Source of the DNA: Bacillota bacterium | GTDB lineage: Bacteria > Bacillota > Clostridia > Saccharofermentanales > DTU023 | Length of the DNA stretch: 60,355 nucleotides | NCBI GenBank assembly: GCA_023622515.1 | Contig: JAMNZB010000001.1 | Coordinates: 2,501-62,855 of the forward strand | Reading direction: 5' to 3' | Shown here: positions 19,466 to 27,938 of the stretch, piece after piece | Numbering within the stretch: the stretch's first letter is position 1 | Layout: each line of letters begins with the position of its first letter | Program-made: the position numbers and the translations under genes | The notes under the pieces: generated by a model | Database searches by the model: none | Seen by the model: the letters and a program-made list of their open reading frames with translations, nothing else | What the model was told of the DNA's origin: nothing

Positions 19466-20131
19466 TTACTTCTCTAAATCGATATCGTAGGCGCCTTCGA
19501 GATAGTACATAACCCATTCGGCAACATTTTCGGCATGGTCAGCACAACGCTCAATGTGCTTGGCTATCATGAGCAAGTTAACGTAGCCCTCTGCACGGAA
19601 AGAGTCGTTTTTCATGTATGTAACCAGCTGGCTATGGGCAAGACTGTATAAATGGTCAACCTTATCGTCCATCTTCATAACCTTCAAGGCCTTTTCGCGG
19701 TCACGACTGACATAGGCATCCAGGGCCGTTCTTGTCATTTCCTTAGTCTGGTCAAACATTCTTAAGATTTCATCCGGAATGTTCAACAGGTGACCCATAG
19801 CTACCATGCGGGTAACATGCACGGCAATATCTTCAGCGTGGTCAGCCATCCGCTCAAAATCGGTAATTAATTTCAGATTGGATGTGATATCACGGAGGTC
19901 GCTGGCTACAGGCTGCTGCCTGGCAATCAAGAGAACACAGTCATGATTAATCTTACGTACAATATCATCAATTACATCATCATTTTTAATGACTTCTGTG
20001 GCAAGCTCTTTGTTGTACTCCATCAAGGAAGCTCTGGCACTTTCTAAAGCCGCTTCGACCAATGAACCGAGACGAATCATCTCGTTATGTAATTGATTTA
20101 ACTCTTTGGTATATTCTTTTCTGAGCGTCAT
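19466..20131 (-). CDS. phoU: Phosphate signalling protein PhoU
   Basis: PhoU is a cytoplasmic helical-bundle protein that links the Pst transporter to the PhoR kinase and limits phosphate uptake when phosphate is plentiful. The 221-residue product shows two repeated three-helix halves with the metal-cluster motifs DFERMADHAEDIA and HIERCADHAENVAEW. The ATG has a GGAGATATATC site. It follows pstB by 136 bp and precedes the response regulator. Confidence 0.95.
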   Translation of the reverse strand: MTLRKEYTKELNQLHNEMIRLGSLVEAALESARASLMEYNKELATEVIKNDDVIDDIVRKINHDCVLLIARQQPVASDLRDITSNLKLITDFERMADHAEDIAVHVTRMVAMGHLLNIPDEILRMFDQTKEMTRTALDAYVSRDREKALKVMKMDDKVDHLYSLAHSQLVTYMKNDSFRAEGYVNLLMIAKHIERCADHAENVAEWVMYYLEGAYDIDLEK

Positions 20132-20267
20132 GATATATCTCCTATTCTACAACGTCATAATCTTTTTCTAAGCAAAAATGCTTTCTCTAAGACCCTTCCA
20201 TTATAGTCTATACAAGCGTTTTTCATAGCTGTTTTGTATCGTCCTTCAGGAAGGGGCCCTTTAGCTA

Positions 20268-21041
20268 TTAACCGAATTTTCCCGTAATATAGGCCTCTGT
20301 ACGGGGATCCCTTGGCATATGGAATATCTGATCAGTTTCCCCTGCTTCTATGATTTCTCCCAGCAAGAAAAAGGCTGTCCGGTCACTGATTCTTGCAGCC
20401 TGGTTCATGGAGTGGGTAACAATCATAATCGTAAAATCACCCTTCAGTTCCATAATCAATTCTTCGATTTTTGTTGTTGCCAGAGGGTCAAGGGCCGATG
20501 TCGGCTCATCCATTAAAATTACTTCAGGCTCCAGAGCGATAGCGCGAGCAATGCAAAGCCGTTGCTGCTGACCACCGGAAAGACTGGTGCCGGAACGTCC
20601 CATATCATCTTTCACTTCGTCCCAGAGGGCCGCTTTTCTCAGTGAAATTTCTACTCTCTCCCGGATAATGTTTTTATCCTTTACCCCTTGGCAACGCAGG
20701 CCATAGGCAACATTATCAAATATATTCATGGGAAAGGGATTGGGTTGTTGGAAAACCATACCAACTTTTGTTCGCAAAGCGACAACATCCGTTTCTTTAT
20801 CTAAAATATTCTCTCCATGCAAGTGAATTTCACCCTCAATCCGGCATCCCTCAACCAAATCATTCATGCGGTTAAAGCAGCGGAGGAAGGTCGATTTCCC
20901 ACAACCTGAAGGGCCAATAAAGGCACTAACCTTCTTTTCCGGGATAGAAAGTGTAACATCTTTCAGGGCTTGAAAGTCGCCGTAAAATAGATCCAGATTA
21001 TTAACCTGTATTGTTTCTCCTGTTGTTTTTATATTATTCAT
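20268..21041 (-). CDS. pstB: Phosphate ABC transporter ATP-binding protein
   Basis: ATPase of the high-affinity phosphate importer. The 257-residue product has Walker [10 protein letters not shown] followed by the Pst-typical [11 protein letters not shown], the signature [14 protein letters not shown] and Walker [14 protein letters not shown]. The ATG at 21041 has a GGAG site; the upstream in-frame extension is not needed. It follows pstA by 138 bp. Confidence 0.95.
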   Translation of the reverse strand: MNNIKTTGETIQVNNLDLFYGDFQALKDVTLSIPEKKVSAFIGPSGCGKSTFLRCFNRMNDLVEGCRIEGEIHLHGENILDKETDVVALRTKVGMVFQQPNPFPMNIFDNVAYGLRCQGVKDKNIIRERVEISLRKAALWDEVKDDMGRSGTSLSGGQQQRLCIARAIALEPEVILMDEPTSALDPLATTKIEELIMELKGDFTIMIVTHSMNQAARISDRTAFFLLGEIIEAGETDQIFHMPRDPRTEAYITGKFG

Positions 21042-21179
21042 CGCATTATTCTCCAACCTATTCTTTAATCTTCTCAATTATTTGTATAGCCTATTTTCCA
21101 CTAATCAACTATTATTTTTTATCTATTTTTCTCTTGCCCGGCAATTTTCTGTCATCCGGGCAGCTATTACTTTGTCCGC

Positions 21180-22412
21180 TTATTTACTACTACCTAGCTG
21201 AGCCTTACTTATCCTGCTTAAAATCATCCGTGTGGAAAAATTAAGGACTAAGACCAAAACGAGAATAACAATAGAAATGGCCGTTGCCTGTTCAAAGTCA
21301 GGTTGTTCACCACTCATGACCTTCCAAATATGAAGGGCCATGGTTGTTGCCCCTCGACGGAAAGCAGGATTGTCTGAAATGGCTGTTCCCATGGTATAAA
21401 TAAGGGCGGCTGATTCACCGATAATCCGGCTAATCGACAAAAGGCAGGCTGTAATAATACCCGGCATAGCTTGGGGCAAAACGACTTTAAAAATCGTTTG
21501 GGTTTGGCTTGCTCCAAGAGATAAAGAACCCATCCTCATAGAAACAGGAACGGTTTTCAGTGCTTCTTCCGTTTGGCGAATAACTAAGGGTAAAAGGACA
21601 ACAGACATGGTTAAACCACCGAGTACTACACTTTGCCCTTGAATACCGAAAGCCGCAGTAATGGGATAAAGCATGGTCATACCCATCAGACCGAAGATAA
21701 TGGAAGGCACACCGGCAAGCATATCAATACCTGTCCGAACGATTGCCGTCAGTCTATTTTTCTTGGCAACCTCATTTAGCCAAATAGCAGCAGCAATTCC
21801 GACCGGTAAAACAATAATTAAGGTGATGCCAACAAGCATAACACTGGTAATAATCGAACCGCGAATACCGCCGCCGATTGTTTGAGTAAAATAGTCGGCT
21901 ACAGATACCGCTTCTTTGTCCAATTTTTCTATAAAAACAGCGGCATTTTCCTCTCCTCCGGAACCGGCTCTTAGCCTGGCCTTGCCTCCGCTCTCATCAT
22001 AGTAATTCACATACTTAAGAATATTTCCGTGATGGGGATGAAAACGCTCTCCATTTTGATCTTCTACTTGAGCAAAAGGCGAGTGAGGATCAACATAGTC
22101 AAAAGCAATGGCCGCACTTTTATGCTTATCTACTGTATCTATAAGAGCGATACCAAACTTTTCAGAAAACACAGCCTCTTCCGATAAATTGCCGGGACGT
22201 GTGAAAGTTTCAGGAAAGGCCTCCCCCTCTAAGAGTTTGGCTATAACGTTGACGGAATAATAATCTCCGCTAATAAAGTCAGCTGACAGGCCCGGCATGC
22301 CCAAGCGGAAAATAAATACCATAATCACAATCAGTACGAAAACAGATATAAGGGAGAGAAACCAAGATCCGCCTAAGATGATGCGATCCTTAATCAATCT
22401 TTTTTTATTCAT
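21180..22412 (-). CDS. pstA: Phosphate ABC transporter permease PstA, enlarged
   Basis: Inner-membrane permease, with the ABC-permease core in the C-terminal two thirds (GGGIRGSIITSVMLVG, AGVPSIIFGLMG, LGASQTQTIFKVVLPQAMPG). At 410 residues it is about 110-120 longer than standard PstA. The extra sequence lies between the first TM helix and the core and should face outside (DFISGDYYSVNVIAK through EKLDKEAVSVADYF). The ATG at 22412 overlaps the pstC stop by 8 bp and uses a GGAGG site inside pstC, so the two are translationally coupled. Confidence 0.92.
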   Translation of the reverse strand: MNKKRLIKDRIILGGSWFLSLISVFVLIVIMVFIFRLGMPGLSADFISGDYYSVNVIAKLLEGEAFPETFTRPGNLSEEAVFSEKFGIALIDTVDKHKSAAIAFDYVDPHSPFAQVEDQNGERFHPHHGNILKYVNYYDESGGKARLRAGSGGEENAAVFIEKLDKEAVSVADYFTQTIGGGIRGSIITSVMLVGITLIIVLPVGIAAAIWLNEVAKKNRLTAIVRTGIDMLAGVPSIIFGLMGMTMLYPITAAFGIQGQSVVLGGLTMSVVLLPLVIRQTEEALKTVPVSMRMGSLSLGASQTQTIFKVVLPQAMPGIITACLLSISRIIGESAALIYTMGTAISDNPAFRRGATTMALHIWKVMSGEQPDFEQATAISIVILVLVLVLNFSTRMILSRISKAQLGSSK

Positions 22413-23409
22413 CTTGCATACCTCCGGCAAATTTTCGTTTTAAAAAGTAAATGCCGGCATTACTGAGTAAAATCAAGAACATCAGCACAATACCTACAGA
22501 AAAACGAATATCATAGTCAAGACCTTGCGTCTCATGGAGGCCTTGCAACATTGTAGAAGTTAGCGTCCGTGTACCGTCAAAAATTGTGCGGGAAGGAATA
22601 TAGGAGTTCCCGGCAACCATGGAAACAGCTGTTGCTTCACCAAAAGCACGACCAACGCCCATAACAAGACCGGAAAATATTCCGGACCGGGCGGCACGCA
22701 GGACCATTTTGAAATTGGTTTGTGTCGGTGTTGCCCCAAGGGCTAAAGAACCTTGGATTAGAGTATCCGGTACAGCATGAATAGCCGCTATGGCCAGGTC
22801 AGTCATGGTGGGAAAAATCATGATGGCCAATAAAAGGACAACCGCCATAAAGGAGTTGCCTGCCGCACCGGGGAAATAATCAAATAAACCCGCAAACTTA
22901 ACCACTAGTTTTGTAATGACACCGGAAGCAAATACCCCGTAAACGACGGAGGGTATAGCCGCAAGTACTTCTACAGCTGTAGTCAGCATGGTGCTCAGCT
23001 TTTTTGGCGCCATCCTGGTAATCATTAGGGCGGTCAAAACAGCCAGCGGAAAAGAAATCAGGGCAGCAAAAAATGCACTCCCTATCGTGTTGATGATGAT
23101 ATAACCGATACCATAAACACTTTCACTGGGGTTGCTTTCTGCCATCCACTTCATCCCCGTCAGAAATTGCCAAAGGTTCTGTTGATGCTCACCATAGGAG
23201 GGTAAAAAAACTTGAATACCGCGCCCGAAAACGAAAATAAAAATCAAGACGATCATCAGACCGGATAGGATACCCGCCGCTGTAAACAGCGTCTTGGCTA
23301 TCTTATCGTGTCGTTTTATCCGCGCTATGCTTTGTGCACTGGCAAAACGGCTTCTAATTTGGCGATCTGAAGACGAAATAGATTCTTTTGACGAATTATT
23401 GTCTTGCAT
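22405..23409 (-). CDS. pstC: Phosphate ABC transporter permease PstC
   Basis: 334 residues; partner permease of PstA. A first TM helix at about 40-62 is followed by the ABC-permease core with LAAIPSVVYGVFAS, LGATPTQTNFKMVLRAARSG and GRAFGEATAVSMVAGN. It is the first gene of the phosphate block; no pstS binding-protein gene precedes it. The start has a GAGGAG site. A promoter with two TTTACA repeats lies about 100-130 bp upstream. Confidence 0.94.
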   Translation of the reverse strand: MQDNNSSKESISSSDRQIRSRFASAQSIARIKRHDKIAKTLFTAAGILSGLMIVLIFIFVFGRGIQVFLPSYGEHQQNLWQFLTGMKWMAESNPSESVYGIGYIIINTIGSAFFAALISFPLAVLTALMITRMAPKKLSTMLTTAVEVLAAIPSVVYGVFASGVITKLVVKFAGLFDYFPGAAGNSFMAVVLLLAIMIFPTMTDLAIAAIHAVPDTLIQGSLALGATPTQTNFKMVLRAARSGIFSGLVMGVGRAFGEATAVSMVAGNSYIPSRTIFDGTRTLTSTMLQGLHETQGLDYDIRFSVGIVLMFLILLSNAGIYFLKRKFAGGMQDE

Positions 23410-23510
23410 TAGGTCAGCTCCTCTTCTTCATAGTAACAAATGTTTTTTCAATAAAAAAATACCTTTATACATTCGTTGCATTAAGAGTAGTAAATTTCCT
23501 TTAGCTAAAA

Positions 23511-23537
23511 ATTATAAGGATGTAAAATTAATGTAAA
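23511..23537 (-). promoter_or_regulatory. Probable Pho box and promoter of the pst-pho operon
   Basis: On the minus strand two TTTACA hexamers (23537-23532 and 23526-23521) are spaced by 5 bp, giving the 11-bp repeat period of PhoP boxes. A perfect TATAAT (23516-23511) follows 4 bp later, and there is no good -35 hexamer. This is the arrangement of an activator-dependent promoter. The predicted activator is the response regulator at 18510-19304. The start codon of pstC is about 100 bp downstream. Confidence 0.65.
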
Positions 23538-23587
23538 CTACATAATCCGCACCGGCAAGACAGGCTGCTTTTTCAGCCCGAATCAAG

Positions 23588-24745
23588 CTATATTCTTTCC
23601 ACACGGATAACAACATTATAACGGGCAATTTTCTCCCCAAGGTATACTTGAAGCTGTTTTTCAATGTCCAGATCACTGCGCTCTTCCTCTTCAGGAACAC
23701 AAAGCGAGAAGATAATGCTATGTTTATCGTAGCTATCAACGAGGCGTAAATCGCGCACTGAAAAATCTTCTTCCACCTGCCGGACTAAGTCGACAAGCTT
23801 TTTTTCCAGGTAACTACGCTTATCTTCATTTTTTATTAGCGGGTCCAAGTGAATCGTAAGGATGATACCATGTCTTTCTTGAATATCCTTTTCAATCTTG
23901 TCAATCAGGCGATGGGCCTGCAAAAGACTTTGCTCTGCCGGGACTTCCAAATGAACAGTGACAAATTTTTTCCCCGGGCCATAATCATGGACCAGCAAGT
24001 CATGCATACCCAAAATTCCCTCATAGGCCATGAACTCTTCTTCAAGCATGGTAAGTAACTCTTCATCCGGGGCAGTTCCGATAATGTGATCCATAACTTG
24101 CCTCAGCATTTCTATTCCTGTTTTCATTATAAGAAGAGAGACAAGGATACCCATAGGGCCGTCAAGATGGATGTTAAAGAGAAGGCCGGCAAGTAGAGAA
24201 AAGAGGATGGCGGAACTGGCCAATACATCAGACAGGGAGTCGGCAGCATTAGCAAAAATAAGCTTGGAGTTAATAGTCCCGGCTATTTTTTTGTAGAAAA
24301 AGTAGAGCCAAATTTTGATAAAGATGGAGAACACCAACAAGACGATGGCCCAGGGCTCCATAGCAATAGCCTCCGGGTTTGCAATTTTTCGAATGGATTC
24401 CCGCATAAGACTGAAACCGACCCATAAGATCAGCAGGGATACCAGAGCCGAGGAAATATATTCAAATCGTGCATGGCCATAGGGATGTTCATCGTCCGCC
24501 GGCCTTGAAACAATAGAAAAACTAATAAGCGAAATAAGGGCTGACCCGCAATCAAATAAATTATTGACCCCATCGCCTAATACAGCAATAGAGGCACTAA
24601 AAAACCCGATAAGAATTTTAATCAGGGCCAGGAGAAAATTAACGGCAATACCAACCAGACTTGACAGCTTGCCGTAGCGCTCCCGTTCTTTTTCAACCGG
24701 CTTTTTATTGCTAACAAATCGCTTTATCAAAAATTGTGTAAGCAA
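23588..24745 (-). CDS. Cation diffusion facilitator family transporter
   Basis: Exports divalent metal ions (Zn, Mn, Fe or similar) by proton exchange. The 385-residue product has about six TM helices, metal-site residues in GDGVNNLFD and DSLSDVLASS, the family motif DDEHPYGHARFEY and an extended cytoplasmic C-terminal domain. The metal is not predictable. The reading frame starts at a TTG (complement of 24743-24745) with an AGGGGTG site and no earlier ATG. It follows the CNNM gene by 41 bp and may share its transcript. Confidence 0.9.
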   Translation of the reverse strand: MLTQFLIKRFVSNKKPVEKERERYGKLSSLVGIAVNFLLALIKILIGFFSASIAVLGDGVNNLFDCGSALISLISFSIVSRPADDEHPYGHARFEYISSALVSLLILWVGFSLMRESIRKIANPEAIAMEPWAIVLLVFSIFIKIWLYFFYKKIAGTINSKLIFANAADSLSDVLASSAILFSLLAGLLFNIHLDGPMGILVSLLIMKTGIEMLRQVMDHIIGTAPDEELLTMLEEEFMAYEGILGMHDLLVHDYGPGKKFVTVHLEVPAEQSLLQAHRLIDKIEKDIQERHGIILTIHLDPLIKNEDKRSYLEKKLVDLVRQVEEDFSVRDLRLVDSYDKHSIIFSLCVPEEEERSDLDIEKQLQVYLGEKIARYNVVIRVERI

Positions 24746-24786
24746 AGAACACCCCTACTTTATCCGAAGCTAACAGGTCAGCTTAA

Positions 24787-26046
24787 CTAGTCATCCTCTT
24801 CCGGAATCTCCGCAATATCAACACGGACACGAATAATTTTAATGGCGTCCGCTTCCACGATCGTAAACCGCATATTCTGATAATCCAGCACTTCCCCTTC
24901 TGTAGGAAAACGGCCGAATTCTTCCAAGAGGAAGCCACCTACCGTATTGTAATCACTATCGAACACATCATATTCGATATCGATTTCTTCTGCAAAATCA
25001 CGCAAGCTGGTGGAGGCCAAGACATCATAAGTATTATGAGCCAGCTCCTTTACATCTTTTTCAATCACGTCCGACTCATCCCAAATCTCACCGACAATCT
25101 CTTCAAGGAGGTCCTCCAAGGTAACACAGCCTACAGTACCGCCGTATTCGTCTTTGACAATGGCCATCTGCATTTTGCCTTGATTTAGAATGCTGAAAAC
25201 TTTGGGCAACTTCATCGTTTCGTTGACACAAATATCTTTATACAAGAGGGCTTTAAAGTCTTCTTTTGTTAAGTCCTTGTTTTCACTGAGCACTTTCAGA
25301 AAATTGGCCACATGTAAAATGCCTTTGATGTTATCAATATGTCCTTCGTAAACAGGCAAGCGTGAATAGATAGAGCCGAAAATGACCTCGATGATTTCCT
25401 CCATGTCATCAGCTAAATCAACCGCTTCAATTTCTACTCGCGGTGTAACAATTTCCGATACGGAAATATCCGGAAAGTCCAGGGCTGAAAGAAGCAAGCT
25501 CGTTGCCCCCTCATCGATAATGCCCTCATCTTCTACGGCTTCTATAATAGTGGATAAGTGTTCTTCGGAAACGGTATCATCCTCTTGCGGCATAGGAATA
25601 ATTCGGTTGAACCGGTCTAAAAGGAACATAACTATAGCATTTAAAGGTTTCAAAATCTTCATAATCAAGGTCAGCGGTCTTGCACTGATTAGGACAAATT
25701 TATCGGCACTTTGCTTGGCAAGAACTTTTGGAGTGATTTCACCAAAAATTAAGATGACCACAGTCATAATAGCAGTAGAAATTGCCGCTCCGCTCGAGCC
25801 GACCAAGTCTAAAATTAATACCGTACTAATCGAAGAAGCCGCAATGTTCACCAAATTATTTCCTATTAGGATAGACGACAAGGCTTCGCCAAAGTTCTCC
25901 GCAATATTCTTTGCCAAGACCGCCCGCCGATCTCCTTGTTCCGCCCTATTATCAATCCGATGTTTTTTTGCGGAGGCAAAGGCTATCTCCGTTGCCGAGA
26001 AGTAGGCAGAAAAGAGAATACAGATAATAATACCAATGAGGGCCAT
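24787..26046 (-). CDS. CNNM/CorC-family membrane protein with CBS domains (full length)
   Basis: 419 residues. An N-terminal DUF21 (CNNM) membrane domain of about 180 residues (AYFSATEIAFASA, TPKVLAKQSADK) is followed by paired CBS domains (VTPRVEIEAVDL, AIVKDEYGGTVGCVTLEDLLEEIVGEIWDE, split here at its ends) and a C-terminal CorC/HlyC domain (DYNTVGGFLLEEFGRFP). Family members are linked to magnesium or cobalt efflux; older names say haemolysin. The start overlaps the stop of the upstream paralogue as TAATG. Confidence 0.9.
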   Translation of the reverse strand: MALIGIIICILFSAYFSATEIAFASAKKHRIDNRAEQGDRRAVLAKNIAENFGEALSSILIGNNLVNIAASSISTVLILDLVGSSGAAISTAIMTVVILIFGEITPKVLAKQSADKFVLISARPLTLIMKILKPLNAIVMFLLDRFNRIIPMPQEDDTVSEEHLSTIIEAVEDEGIIDEGATSLLLSALDFPDISVSEIVTPRVEIEAVDLADDMEEIIEVIFGSIYSRLPVYEGHIDNIKGILHVANFLKVLSENKDLTKEDFKALLYKDICVNETMKLPKVFSILNQGKMQMAIVKDEYGGTVGCVTLEDLLEEIVGEIWDESDVIEKDVKELAHNTYDVLASTSLRDFAEEIDIEYDVFDSDYNTVGGFLLEEFGRFPTEGEVLDYQNMRFTIVEADAIKIIRVRVDIAEIPEEDD

Positions 26047-27068
26047 TATACTCCAGCCTCCTCTACTATATCCTCTGCACCGAGAGCTAGGTCATTCTCG
26101 TCCCAGATTTCGCCAACCAACTCTTCTAATATATCCTCTAAACTTATTATGCCGCGAACTCGGCCCATGTCATCTTTGACAATACAGAGATGCCTTCGGC
26201 CATTACTCATAATTTGTAAAAGCTCATCCAAAGGCGTGTCAAAATCCGCACTTAAGAAATTGCCTTGCATCTCCCTAATGTCAATGGGCTCACCGCAAAT
26301 ATAACTTTTCAAAAAAGATTTCGCACTTAAAAGACCAACAATATTGTCCCTTGCTCCATCATAGATGGGCAGGCGCGAAAACTTGGATTCTTTTACTGTT
26401 TTATGGATCTCTTCGATACTCGCATTCAAATCAACCATGTCCAGATTTTCAAGGGCCTGGTAGGCGTCTTTTACCGTTAAATAGTCAAAATCAATGGCCG
26501 AGCTGAAGAGCTGTTGCTTTGGCTCAGAGAGAACCCCTTCTTGCTTCACTGTTTCTACAATATTTAAGAAATCTTCTTCTGTAATATCCGGCTCTTTTTC
26601 AGTCTTGAAGACTTTGCTGATGAAGGCGGAAATTTTAGTGAAAACAAAATTTAAAGGGGTAAAAAGCTTCATCATCATACGCAGAGAAGTCGAAATACGC
26701 ATAGCATGATCAAAACTTCCTTTAGCATAGGCTTTCGGCAACATTTCACTAAAGAAAAAGACGATAATGGTTGAAAGTAGGGTTATGACAGGAACGGACC
26801 TTACCCCCCAGGTCCTCGTGGCTAAAGCTGTAGCCACGGAAGCAAAACCGATATGGGTGATATTGTTCCCGATTAATATGCTGGTCAGGGCTTGGTCAAA
26901 ATTATTTATGATATAGAGGGCATTTTTCGCTTTTCTATTCCCTTGCTCAGCAAGTTTTTTTGTTTTGAATAGGTCCAGCGAGGCAAAGGCTATTTCCGAT
27001 GAAGCGCAATAGGCGGCTCCGAGTAGTAATAAGAGTAGTAAAACTAAACTCCACGAGTCTCCATCCAT
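26046..27068 (-). CDS. CNNM/CorC-family membrane protein, short paralogue
   Basis: 340 residues, similar in order to the downstream gene: a DUF21 membrane domain (AYCASSEIAFASLD) and two CBS domains ending in CIVKDDMGRVRGIISLEDI and LEELVGEIWDEND. It stops there and lacks the C-terminal CorC/HlyC domain present in its neighbour. The one-base overlap (TAATG) means the two are co-translated, so they may form a heteromer; that is inference. The ATG has an AGGAGG site about 12 nt upstream. Confidence 0.88.
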   Translation of the reverse strand: MDGDSWSLVLLLLLLLGAAYCASSEIAFASLDLFKTKKLAEQGNRKAKNALYIINNFDQALTSILIGNNITHIGFASVATALATRTWGVRSVPVITLLSTIIVFFFSEMLPKAYAKGSFDHAMRISTSLRMMMKLFTPLNFVFTKISAFISKVFKTEKEPDITEEDFLNIVETVKQEGVLSEPKQQLFSSAIDFDYLTVKDAYQALENLDMVDLNASIEEIHKTVKESKFSRLPIYDGARDNIVGLLSAKSFLKSYICGEPIDIREMQGNFLSADFDTPLDELLQIMSNGRRHLCIVKDDMGRVRGIISLEDILEELVGEIWDENDLALGAEDIVEEAGV

Positions 27069-27266
27069 TAATCTACTAATTCCTCCTTGTCGTACAACAA
27101 TTTTAAGTATATCACAATTATTCCCTTCCCTGTTCAGTTTCCGTCAGCAAAGGTCATTATCACCCCAAGCTTTACCCATATTTTACTCAAAACAGTAACC
27201 TGTATTACCCTTTTTAACCCCCCTATTTGCTATGCTTACAGCAAGATTATTTTCTGGAGGGATATT

Positions 27267-27761
27267 ATGAAATTAAGTAAAAAATTACAAGATGCTCTAA
27301 ATGAACAAGTGCGTATGGAGTATGAATCAGCCTACATCTACAATGGCATGAGCTTATATTTATCAGAAGAAGGTTTTCCCGGTGCCAGCCACTGGATGGA
27401 CCTGCAGGCAAAAGAAGAGATGGAGCATGCCCAGGATTTTATTGATTTTATTCACCAGGTTGGCGGCCACGTTGAACTCGGTACCATAAACAAACAAACA
27501 ACCGAATACGACTCACTTTTAGACGTCTGGCAAACAGGCCTGGAACATGAAAAGGTAATTTCCAAGAGCATTCATGACCTACTTGTCCTAGCCATTGAAG
27601 AAAAACATTTTGCGGCTGAAAACTTCCTTCGGACCTATGTCGATGAGCAAGTTGAAGAAGAAAACAATTTCTGCGGTATTGTCGGTTTATTGAAGTTTGC
27701 CGGAGATAATCCTCTAGCCCTGATGAACGCTGATGGTATTTTAGGAAGAAGAGAGGGCTAA
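27267..27761 (+). CDS. Ferritin
   Basis: 164 residues; stores iron as a 24-subunit shell. Ferroxidase ligands are visible in LNEQVRMEYESAYIY (Glu18), KEEMEHAQDF (Glu and His), GLEHEKVI and VDEQVEEENNF. The ATG at 27267 has a TGGAGG site; the in-frame extension back to 27087 is not coding-like. It is a lone plus-strand gene between minus-strand genes, ending before a hairpin at 27852-27892. Regulation is not visible; no clear Fur or DtxR box was recognised. Confidence 0.94.
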   Translation: MKLSKKLQDALNEQVRMEYESAYIYNGMSLYLSEEGFPGASHWMDLQAKEEMEHAQDFIDFIHQVGGHVELGTINKQTTEYDSLLDVWQTGLEHEKVISKSIHDLLVLAIEEKHFAAENFLRTYVDEQVEEENNFCGIVGLLKFAGDNPLALMNADGILGRREG

Positions 27762-27851
27762 ATTCAGTATTGGGATGAGGAATAATAAAGGGGCAGGCAA
27801 GCAGGCCGGCTACTCTTTCTAACTATTTAACAGCAATTAATACAAACACAT

Positions 27852-27892
27852 AAGGGGCGCCTAAGACGACTATCCGTCTTACAGCGCCCCTT
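27852..27892. terminator. Hairpin between convergent ferritin and surface-protein genes
   Basis: Arms 27852-27860 and 27884-27892 (aaggggcgc with gcgcccctt) pair perfectly, and AAGACG/CGTCTT extend the stem inside. T-runs are short on both sides, but the position between two convergent genes fits a shared terminator. Confidence 0.7.
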
Positions 27893-27938
27893 TAGACTAT
27901 TTAAAATACGACTAAATATTGCCGGCCAGCTTAAGCGA

